64,000 bases of DNA from Cacconaster sp045601245 (GTDB lineage: Bacteria > Bacteroidota > Bacteroidia > Bacteroidales > UBA932), in assembly GCA_045601245.1 (NCBI GenBank), contig JAZRZH010000044.1, positions 43,431-107,430 of the forward strand. The letters are read 5' to 3'. This document shows positions 10,004 through 19,500 of the stretch, in pieces. The notes beneath the pieces were generated by a model. The model did not search any database. It saw only the letters and a list, made by a program, of their open reading frames with translations, and was not told the DNA's origin. The position numbers were made by a program, and so were the translations under genes. Every line of letters starts with the position of its first letter. The first letter of the stretch is position 1.

Positions 10004-10130
10004 ATCGCTGATAAAGAGTTATTTGCAAATTTAGACAAAATTTAGAGATGAAAGTTAATAAATAAAAAAATCGCACATTTCAACTGCCTTATATTTGCTT
10101 CTGGAGAATTGACAATAATTTCTACGTGCT
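10004..10130. promoter_or_regulatory. Divergent promoter region, packaging operon / capsid operon
   Basis: AT-rich gap between divergent genes. Rightward TATATTTG at 10090-10097 and leftward TAAATTTG (complement of 10026-10033) both match the Bacteroidetes -7 consensus TAnnTTTG and lie about 25-35 bases before the respective starts. Clear -33 TTTG boxes are not seen, so activation by a phage factor is possible. Confidence 0.5.
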
Positions 10131-10925
10131 ATGGCAGACAACAATAAAACAACCCAGCAGACGAAGCGCGAAATGGCGCTCCAGCGTCTGAAAGCCAAGA
10201 ATCCCGAATCAAATTTCGAGGATGACGAAGCTATCTTTGGTCAGGTCAACGATGACTATGACAACTACGAGAAGCAGATAGAAGATTACAAGGGACGCGA
10301 GAAGGCCTTTTCTGACCTCTTCTCAAGTGACCTGCGTGCTGCTCAGTTCCTTACCGATTGGAGGCAGGGGCAGGATCCCACTGTAAGTCTTATTCGCAAA
10401 TTCGGCCCTGAGTTCAAGGAAGCTCTTGACGATCCCGAGAAGCAAGAAGCGCTGGCGCAGGCCAACAAGGAATATGCTGAACAGGTGGCAAAGGAGAAAG
10501 GCTTTGTCGAGGAATATATGAAAAACATCGATGAGACTATCAGCCACATTGACAAACTCGAAGCGGATGGTACTTATCCGAAGGAGACCATTGATAAGGC
10601 AATGGAGCTGCTTCTTCTCATCGTAGCTGAGGGTTCACGTGGGAAATTCTCTCCCGAGACAATTGATATGGCAGTCAAGGCGGTCAATCACGACATTGAT
10701 GTAAACAATGCCAATGAGGACGGAGTCGTGAAAGGGCGTAATGACAAATATGAAGAGAGGCTGCGTAAGGAGAAGAAGGGAGACGGAACCCCTGCGCTTG
10801 CTGGTAAGAATGGCACTCAGAAGCAGAATACTGACAAGCAGCCGAATCTCGGTGCTCTCGGCAACTTCGGCGGCGGCAGTCAGAATATCTGGGAGCGCGG
10901 TGGAGAGAAGCGTATCAAACAGTAA
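10131..10925 (+). CDS. Capsid scaffolding protein
   Basis: 264 residues, acidic, almost wholly helical and coiled-coil-like, directly upstream of the capsid gene, which is the classic size, composition and position of a scaffold. Residues about 45-140 form long charged helices. The tail is glycine and glutamine rich and ends NIWERGGEKRIKQ, a basic peptide of the kind scaffolds use to bind coat protein. A near copy (DIWKRGQEKRIKAG) ends the HAD protein at 27583-28065. No protease domain is visible. Role inferred from context and composition. Confidence 0.7.
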   Translation: MADNNKTTQQTKREMALQRLKAKNPESNFEDDEAIFGQVNDDYDNYEKQIEDYKGREKAFSDLFSSDLRAAQFLTDWRQGQDPTVSLIRKFGPEFKEALDDPEKQEALAQANKEYAEQVAKEKGFVEEYMKNIDETISHIDKLEADGTYPKETIDKAMELLLLIVAEGSRGKFSPETIDMAVKAVNHDIDVNNANEDGVVKGRNDKYEERLRKEKKGDGTPALAGKNGTQKQNTDKQPNLGALGNFGGGSQNIWERGGEKRIKQ

Positions 10926-10969
10926 CCATTTTCACTATTTCAATATTGTTTAATTAAAATCAAACAGAA

Positions 10970-12442
10970 ATGAAGACATTCAAAAAGTTTGGAGGCATTC
11001 TGTTCTCCTTCTTCCTGACCCTCATCACGTTTACGCTGGGGGCATCTTCTGGCGTTATGGTTGCTGATGCGAGCAACCTTCCTGACGCCGGTGTAACTTC
11101 TGCTGGCGAAGGCGGAACCGCTGGCATTGCAACTGAAACTCAGGGCCGCCAGGACGGTGACTCGGACTTCTACACCAAGGATATTGACCAGCGAATCACA
11201 AAGATTCGTCCTATGGCAACTCCTATTGACCAGATCAGCCGCTATGCGAAGGCTCAGCCGTCAAAGAGTTTCGAGGTCAAGTATTACTCTGTCGGCACAC
11301 GTCCTATCAAGTGCACCCTGTCGAATGCCATTGAAGCGCAGGATTCAGGTGCAAGTGTTGAGTTGACCGTTGATGATTCCAATATGTTCACCCTTGACGA
11401 TACTATCCGTGTCGTTGGCGTGAAGGGAACCTACGATGACAAGGGCGTTGCTTATGATCCGGACGATGAGAACACCCCTGACCTTGTGCTCTGCGTCTGC
11501 GGCCGTAACGATTCTACCTCTATGCCTGTTGTCTATGCTGTCAACGGAAACAAGGATGCTAATGGACAGACAATCTACGTTCCTGCCATTCCTGCCGGTA
11601 CTACCCTCGTGCGTATGGGCAAAGCCTGCGGCGAACTTGATGTTCAGACCGGTCGCTTCAATAACATTCCGACTGCTGAGGTTCAGTATTGCCAGAACTT
11701 TATGATTCAGGTTGAGCAGTCAACCTTCGATAAGATTGCGGACAAGGAGGTTGAATGGAATTTCTCTGACATTGAGGAAGATGGCATCTATGATATGCGT
11801 CTTGCGCAGGAGAATACATATCTCTTCGGCGTTAAGAACGTCATCCATCACCCTACAAAGAACGGAATGGCCACCTGGTTCACGGGAGGTATCTGGTATA
11901 TGGCCGGGAAGGACATCGAGGTTGGAGAATGGGACGCTGACAAGCAGTGCGCTGTAATCTCTGATGAGAACCTTGTTGACATCACCAAGGACCTCTTTGT
12001 TGGCACAGGCATTGGCAATAAGCGCAAGATTCTTCTCTGCGGCTCTGATATGCTCTCTGCCTTCTCCAAGATCAAGAGCGACAAGTTCCGTCTCAAAGAT
12101 ACTGTTGAGGTATGGAACCTCAAGTTCAAGAGCTGGGATACCGACTTCGGCGAGGTGCTTACTATCCATCACGAGCTGTTCGATGCGAACGGTATGTCTG
12201 ATTGTGGCTTCGCAATGGATCCTGAATACCTCACCAAGAAAACCCATATCTCCTGGTCTCGCAATATACTTGACCTCAAGAAGGCTGGTGTGCGCAGGAC
12301 TGATGCAGTCGTTATTCAGGAGGTGGCTTGTCTTTACCTGCGTTATGCAAAGGCTCACGCTCGTATGCGACTGGCCAAGGCTCCTGCAGCAGACAGTGGC
12401 TCTGGTTCCGGCAGCGGTTCCGGCAGCGGTGCAGGTGCATAA
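10970..12442 (+). CDS. Major capsid protein with hydrophobic N-terminal leader
   Basis: 490 residues. Position after the scaffold and the alternating beta and loop content fit a HK97-fold major capsid protein. The N-terminus is unusual: basic residues (MKTFKKFGG) followed by a hydrophobic segment at residues 10-30 and then a small-residue run, GASSGVMVADAS, like a signal peptide or membrane anchor. The C-terminus is a Gly-Ser repeat tail (SGSGSGSGSGAGA). The leader may be removed during maturation. The rhomboid at 9105-9611 is an obvious candidate enzyme, but this is inference. A strong terminator follows. Confidence 0.8.
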   Translation: MKTFKKFGGILFSFFLTLITFTLGASSGVMVADASNLPDAGVTSAGEGGTAGIATETQGRQDGDSDFYTKDIDQRITKIRPMATPIDQISRYAKAQPSKSFEVKYYSVGTRPIKCTLSNAIEAQDSGASVELTVDDSNMFTLDDTIRVVGVKGTYDDKGVAYDPDDENTPDLVLCVCGRNDSTSMPVVYAVNGNKDANGQTIYVPAIPAGTTLVRMGKACGELDVQTGRFNNIPTAEVQYCQNFMIQVEQSTFDKIADKEVEWNFSDIEEDGIYDMRLAQENTYLFGVKNVIHHPTKNGMATWFTGGIWYMAGKDIEVGEWDADKQCAVISDENLVDITKDLFVGTGIGNKRKILLCGSDMLSAFSKIKSDKFRLKDTVEVWNLKFKSWDTDFGEVLTIHHELFDANGMSDCGFAMDPEYLTKKTHISWSRNILDLKKAGVRRTDAVVIQEVACLYLRYAKAHARMRLAKAPAADSGSGSGSGSGSGAGA

Positions 12443-12466
12443 TCCAACCGATAAAAGCTAAACCGT

Positions 12467-12500
12467 GCAGGGCGGGCAAGACGGCCCGTCCTGCTTTTTT
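12467..12500 (+). terminator. Rho-independent terminator after capsid gene
   Basis: 11-bp stem with one G-T pair (GCAGGGCGGGC / GCCCGTCCTGC), loop AAGACG, then six T. It probably limits transcription into the downstream connector and adhesin genes relative to capsid. Confidence 0.9.
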
Positions 12501-12514
12501 ATATTATCAACATT

Positions 12515-12919
12515 ATGAATATGAAAAAGTACAAAGCAAAAACAGACATCCACATCAGCGTAGTGCTGAAAAGTGGTAAGAGCGCTCACATAACCTTTGC
12601 CTCGCAGACGGGTGGGGGCAGCGTGTATTACACGGACAACAAGGAGATTCAGGAGGCAATCAAGAAGCATCCTAAATTCGGAAAGCTCTTCAAGGAAGTC
12701 GCAATAGAGGAGCCAAAACCAAAGGTGGAGAAGAGTGATGCGAAGACAAAGTCCAAGGCCAGCAAGAAAGTCGAGTTGAAGAAAGTGGCCGTGACCGACC
12801 TCGATAGCGCAAAAGACTATTTGAGCGAAAAGTTTGACGTCAGTCGCACCAAGCTAAAGAGCGAGAAGGAAATCAAGGCGGAAGCCAAGAAACACGGAAT
12901 CGAATTCGAGGGAATCTAA
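12515..12919 (+). CDS. Small lysine-rich head-associated protein
   Basis: 134 residues between capsid and connector-like genes. The N-terminal 65 residues look like a small beta domain (ISVVLKSGKSAHITFASQ). A lysine, alanine and serine-rich linker follows, then a helical C-terminal unit (DYLSEKFDVSRTKLKSEKEI) that resembles a small DNA- or peptide-binding helix pair. Possibly a head decoration, completion or DNA-end protein. Family not recognised. Confidence 0.6.
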   Translation: MNMKKYKAKTDIHISVVLKSGKSAHITFASQTGGGSVYYTDNKEIQEAIKKHPKFGKLFKEVAIEEPKPKVEKSDAKTKSKASKKVELKKVAVTDLDSAKDYLSEKFDVSRTKLKSEKEIKAEAKKHGIEFEGI

Positions 12920-12925
12920 TCTGCT

Positions 12926-13570
12926 ATGTTGTTCGCTATTGATACTCTTAAACGTGAGATCCGCATTGCTCTTGACCAGAACAATGTGAGCGCACAATTA
13001 TTCAACCTGGATGATGTTGATACCCTGTCTCTTGAAGAAATTATAGAGAGCAAAATCGCAGATGCTGCACGAATCGTCGAGAACAATGCTCCGGCATATC
13101 TTCTCGATTCAGGGAAAGCCTTTGCGGACAGTATCGAGTGGGAAAGTACGGTCGGAATAGGCGCAGGACGCATATTGCTTCCTGATGACTTCCTCCGGCT
13201 CGTTTGTTTCCAGATGAGCGATTGGTCAAGAGCGGTTTCGGTTGCCATTGATGAAAATGACCCTTTGTATCAGCGGCAGTCAAGCCGCTTCGCTGGTGTA
13301 AGGGGCAATCCCCAGCGGCCGGTTGTCGCTATCACGGGTCAGCCAGGTGGACTTGTGCTTGAATTCTTCTCCTGCTCTGCCGGCAGGAACGTATATGTAA
13401 AACAGGCAAGATACATTGCTATTCCGGTTGTTGAGGAAGGACAGATAGACATTTGCGAGAAGCTGAAACCGTCTGTTGTCTATTATGCTGCCTACCTCGT
13501 TGCCGCAAGCATCAATGACGGCACCCTTGCCCAGAATCTTTTGAACATCAGTAATGAACTAATGAAATGA
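12926..13570 (+). CDS. Head-tail connector / adaptor-like protein
   Basis: 214 residues, helical at both ends with a beta-rich centre, placed between head genes and the tail adhesin. The pattern (helical N-terminus, LLPDDFLRLVCFQMSDW, C-terminal KLKPSVVYYAAYLVAAS) resembles adaptor proteins that sit under the portal in short-tailed phages. Its stop codon overlaps the adhesin start (ATGA), implying coupled expression. Function inferred from position. Confidence 0.55.
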   Translation: MLFAIDTLKREIRIALDQNNVSAQLFNLDDVDTLSLEEIIESKIADAARIVENNAPAYLLDSGKAFADSIEWESTVGIGAGRILLPDDFLRLVCFQMSDWSRAVSVAIDENDPLYQRQSSRFAGVRGNPQRPVVAITGQPGGLVLEFFSCSAGRNVYVKQARYIAIPVVEEGQIDICEKLKPSVVYYAAYLVAASINDGTLAQNLLNISNELMK

Positions 13571-16500
13571 TTGACATTAACAACTTAGGCACATTTGCAT
13601 CAGTAGATGCGTTGTGGGCCGCGCACCCTGAAGGCGGACACGAAGGTGACTATGCTACGGTTGATGGGGTCAAGTACCAATGGAATAAATACGATCGTAT
13701 TTGGGAAAATGCCTCAACAACCACGCAGAGCACAGCCCGGCAGACGCAAACCTTTGGCGGTGATGTGGTCATAAACAACAATCTTACGGTTGGCAATCGT
13801 CTCAAGGTGAACGGCCTTATTCAGGCAAAAGGTATCAAGCAACCGAACAGAGGTCTATTCTTGACAATAACTGAACTGCGTGCTGCATATCCTTCTCCGG
13901 AGATTGGCGATTGGGCAACTGTCGGCAACACCGTCCCTGCTGAAGTTTGGGTTTGCCAGACTCCGGGAATTTGGACTGACACAGGACAGACGGGAGGAAT
14001 AGACGCGATGGACTTCTCTGAAATAGACGCATTGCAGACAGCTGTTTCTCTCCTTGAATCTGCGCTGGATACTTTGATGGAAGGCGATGTTTCAAGTGCC
14101 ATTGACAATTTCAATGAAGTCATAGACTTCTTGTCTGGAGTTGAGGATGATGAATCGCTCGTTTCACTGTTGACAAACCTTGAAAACAAGGACACTCAAT
14201 TGACGAATGCGATAGCTGCAGTAAACACCATCCTTGCTGACGGATTCCGCTTGCGTGGGCTTGCCAATACCGCAACCAATCCGGGAACGCCTTCGGGAAG
14301 GGTTGCATACATTGTCACCTCCGCAGGCTCGTATTCAAATTTCCTCGTATCTGCAAATACCCCGGCAACGGTGGCGGATAATGAGATTGCTCTGTTGATG
14401 TGGGCTGGTGGCACATATTGGACCAAGGTCACACTTGATATTGCGAAGAAGTCAGTAATCAATGCCGTTATTGATGAGCTGGATGACACCATTTCTGCTC
14501 TACAGACATCTATCGGCACAACAATTCAGGCGCTTGCATCGAGGGTGACGGCATTGGAGAACCCGAAAAGCATATACAATCCAACGATTGAGGCTCCGCT
14601 GACACAGGGTTACTATTCCCTTTATGATCAGGACAATGCGAGTTCCTCGGCGCTCAATGTAGCCAAGAGCAACAACAAAGCGGTACTTGGCCTGATTATC
14701 TCGTTTATGAGCGAAGCCGGCAAATGGAAAACGTATCAATATGTAGGCTCTGACGTAGAGAACACAAATTGGTTCAACACCGAGAATTGGAAAGACTTTG
14801 GTGCACAGGAGCCGGGATCCGAAAATTATATCATCATAGAAAGCGTTGTCGGCGCTCCGTCCGGAGGTTCCTTCTACACTCTTGAAACTGCGATACAGGC
14901 TCTTATCACTTTCCAGAACAACTCGGGAATATCGTATGCGAAGAAGGGCCTTATCATCGGTTATGTCGTCGCGGAGAATCAGATGGAGACAAAGCAGTTC
15001 CAGGGAGAGATTTCCGATTTCAACGAACCTTCGCTGTGGAAAGACTTTGGTGGCGGTGGCAGTCAGGTAGAAACGAGCGACAGACCGGTGGCTGATGGCG
15101 AGGATGCTTTCTCCACAGGTGGCGCATACGAGTTGATACCTACCGGCATAGAAGAGATAGAATCAGAACGCACCGATAGTTCGTTGAAGATTCATCTTAT
15201 CAATGCCGCAGGGGACGAAATCGGAGATCCTGTTACGATTCCGACCGGCACAGGCGGTGGCGGTGGTGGCAGCGGTGCGAAAATCGTATCCGTCAACTTT
15301 GAACATTCTCCGTTCTATGCCGCTGCTGGGGGTTCGTTCCTTCTGAAAGCAGCAATACGTTCCGTAGTCACGCAGGGGTCGGATACGACATCCGAGACAA
15401 TTGAATCTATCACAATTACGGACAGAGACACAAATCAGGTGTTGTATTCAAACCGTGCGGTAAACCAGCCGAGCAGTGATGATTCCGAGGACTATTCATT
15501 CCAATTTGACCTGAGCAGTTTCTTCCTCGAAGCAGGATCTCGCAGGCTACGTCTTACGGCCACAGATACGGCAGGCGATACAGGAAGCCGCACAATTACC
15601 GTTGTGGCAGTGGATGTAACCGTTCAGACCCCGGATTCGCTCAATGCCAACTATGTGTTGACAACGGATGCGAGCAAGTCCATTTCATTGTATAAGTTCC
15701 CGAATAACCAAAGCGACCAGGGTATTCGCGCAACAGTGAAGATTCTGATAAGCGGTGTTTGGAAAACACTTGGAACGGCGGTTGTCCACGATACCTACAC
15801 TCATAATATCACCGTAAATCCGAATAATGTTGCTGGAGCTGCACTTACACACGGAAGCTACCTTTTGAAGATTCAGGGAGAAGATGTCGCGTCCGGCACC
15901 CTCGGCAATATCATCTATTCTTCGCTTATGGTTGTGAATCCTCAGTCCAACGTTCCTGTTGTGGCTATCAGATACAATGACCAGAACGACGGAGAGGTGA
16001 AACTGTATGAGACGGTAAAGATTGATGTGGCTGTTTATAACAATTCCTCTGCACCGGTTTCTGTAACATTGAAAAGGAATTCAGCCGTTGTTTCTTCATT
16101 TGAGGCGAACAAGAGCCGTACATACTCGATTAACCAGCAGATTGCGGATGTCGCTTCTGATGGCACTGCTACATTGGTATATATCGCTTCTGCAGGCAAT
16201 AACGCGCAGAGTGGGGCCATTACACTTTTGGTCCAGGGGAGTGCGATAGATGCGGCGCTCACGAGTGGGGCTGCCTATAATTTTGATTTCGCAACCAGGA
16301 GCAATCAGGAGGCGAGCCACGCAATCGAAAGCGGAGATTTCAGCATTGTCCTCAACGGTGTGAACTGGTCATCCAATGGCTTTGCCAATTACCTTGGCCA
16401 GACGGCGCTTCGTGTTGCGGAGAATGTGACGGGCGTACTTAATCACGCGCCATTCGCAAATTCTGCCATTGAGAATACCGGTATGGCCATTCAGTTTGCC

Positions 16501-19500
16501 TTCGCTACCAATCATATAGCTGATGACAGCGCGAAGTTGCTTGAATGCTATGACCCGAATAATGGCGCCGGATTCTACATCACAGGAAAAAAGATTGCCA
16601 TATTCTGCAAGAACGGTGTTGACAATCTCGTTGAGAGATCATATCCGAATGGTGAGATTGTGACGGTCGGCATTGTAGTGGAGCCTGGAGACATCTTTAT
16701 CGGAAGAAACGGCACTCGTTATTCGATGATGAAATTATTCATCAACGGTGAGGAAGCCGGATGCCTTGGCTATGTCCCGGGAGGAAGCAATCTTTACCAG
16801 GCCCGAAACATCACGTTCAACGGACAACAGGGAGACTTCTACCTGTATTGGATTATTGGCTGGAACAACTATGTCGAATGGCAACAGGCGTTCTACAATT
16901 ATCTCGTAAAGGTGAAGAACACTCCGGTAATGGTTGCCGAATACGATTTTGAAAACGTGTTCCCCGGCTCCACGATCAACGGACCGTCCGCTTCCGAGTT
17001 GCTCGCGAAGGGTATGCCTTATCTCGTTGAGGCCCCTTATAATGGCAGTGATGTGAAGGCTCTCGACAATACAACCTCGACAAGTCAGAAGAATTACATC
17101 ACCCTGTATTATTATGATCCTGAAAAACCTTGGCGCAGTTTTGTTGCGACAGATGTGCAGCGAAGGAATCAGGGCACAACTTCCGCAAAGCGTCCTATCA
17201 AAAATGCGCGGTATTATCTTGCAAAAAGCAAAGGTTCGGGAAAGAACACCACAGTAACGCCTTTGTATCCGGATTATGACAATGAAGATGCGTTGTTGAC
17301 GTACCAGCTTTTCGCCCTTAACAAGGTGAGGGTTGGAGACAACACTATCCCGGTTGACATAATCACCGTCAAGGTGGACTATTCGGATAGCTCAAATGCC
17401 AATGACTGCGGTGCTTGCAATATGATGAACGCAACGTACAGGATGCTCGGAGCCAATTATCTCACACCGGCGCAGCGTTTCTTTAATGGGCATTGGGATA
17501 GTGGTGATGTGCATCTGACGGGACTTCAACTCAATCACTCTACGGCCAATCATCCGATTGCAATGTACCGGAGCGAGACGGGTACACTTTCAGACCTCGT
17601 TTTCTACGCGAAGGGAAATTGGAAGGAGGACAAGGGCGAGCAGTTGGCGCTCGGCTTCAACGATACTCCGGGATACAATCTCGGTTGCAAGAATTATGGA
17701 GATTTCGTTGAATTCTTCGGCCTCGAAGATGAAACGTTGATTCAGGTCAAGACCAGATTCCTCTCCAACAATACTGTCAAGGACACAAGCAAGTTGTATC
17801 TTCTTTCTTTGTATTGCGGAAGTTCATACATCTTTATGAGATATGATGCTTCTGACGGATGGTATGAGTCAACAGGCTCTATGCGGCAGGTCAACGGGCA
17901 ATGGGTAGTGACCGGTGATGTCCTCAATCCTGTTGAGGGATTTGAACTCATTACCTATCAGGGATTCGATTGGTTCCAGGGAGTTGACAGCGTTGAAACG
18001 ATGATGGAAATGAAGGCCGACAAGTCATCCTGGGTGCAGAAACTTGTGGACGGCGGTGATATCAGTGCGGACACATTCCCTGCGTGGACCTATTATTTCG
18101 AGTGTATGGTTGATAACGATCAGCTTGCCATTGACTATGCTCTTGGAAAGAAGGTTCCTTACAACCTGTATCGCTTCCTTCGCTTCTGTGATTCTTGTGA
18201 TTACAGCAAAGTGACCGGATGGAAGACCATTTGGCAGCAGAACCTGTATAAGTATGCGAATCCGTATGCACTGTTCGCATACAATGCGTTCACCGACTAT
18301 CTGGCAGCCGTTGACCAGCAGGCGAAGAATATGCAGCCTATGTGGTTCCTCGATGACGGTGGCACTGTCAACAATGGAGTCTATAACGATGAGAAGTATC
18401 TGCGAATGTATCCGAATAAGATATATGACGCTGACTCGCTTCTCGGAAAGGACAATGACGGTGGAGCAACTGTTGATGCAGAAGTTGATCCGAACAAGCC
18501 TTCTGACCAAAGTACCGGATACGCAAATCCTTATGCTGGTTGGGGAAGCGTCCTTTGGAACAATATCTATCGTCAGCAGTCCGTCTATATTGATGCTGCC
18601 GGGAATGAGATTTCAATGAGGACTGTCGTAGCAGCGATGAGGATGGGACAGATAACTGTCGATGATTTGACATTGCGCCCGTTCTCTCCTGAAGGGGCAA
18701 AGCATTTCTTCGTTGACAGTATCTTGAAGAGGTGGCAGAAAACGGTTTCTTCCTTTGACGGAGAAAAGAAGTTCATCAGTTTCACCGAGACGGCAGATGC
18801 CCTGTACTATTATGCCTTGCACGGATTGCGTCTTACGGCAATTCCTGACTTTATCGACAAGCGATTCAAGTTCCGCGATGGATTCTACCAGACAGGACTG
18901 TTCTTTGACGGTGTAGTCAGTGCGCGTGTCAATGCGGCGGCAGGGACGAAAATCACAATCAAGGCTGCAAAGACAGGCTATTTCGGAATAGGCAATGATG
19001 CTTCCGGCAACTTGTCGGAGAGTTGTTATCTGGAGGCTGGAGAGGAATACGAGTTTACAAACTTCTCACATCAGGAAGGTGCTCTTCTCTATATCTATCA
19101 GTGCAACCGAATGAGCGAACTCGACCTTTCTGAAATATCGATCTCTTCCGCATCGTTTGATGCACTTGAATTGATTGAGAAACTAAAGATAGGTTCAACT
19201 ACTCATCAGAATCTCACAATAGGTGGCTATGCTCCGCTTACGTCTCTTCCTCTTGGTGAAATGCCGTTCCTGCAGGAACTTGATATTCGGAACACCCTTG
19301 TTTCGTCCGTAAACGCAAGCGGATGTCCTCGGTTGACGAAGGTATATGCGGAAGGCTCGCAGCTGTCAGCTTTCACGGCCGCAGAGACTTCTCCTATTGA
19401 TACGCTGCACCTTCCTGCGACAGTGAGCGAACTTGTTTTCGTGAACCTCCCGAACCTCACTTATCCGGGTGGATTGACAATGGCTGGCAAGTCGAATATC

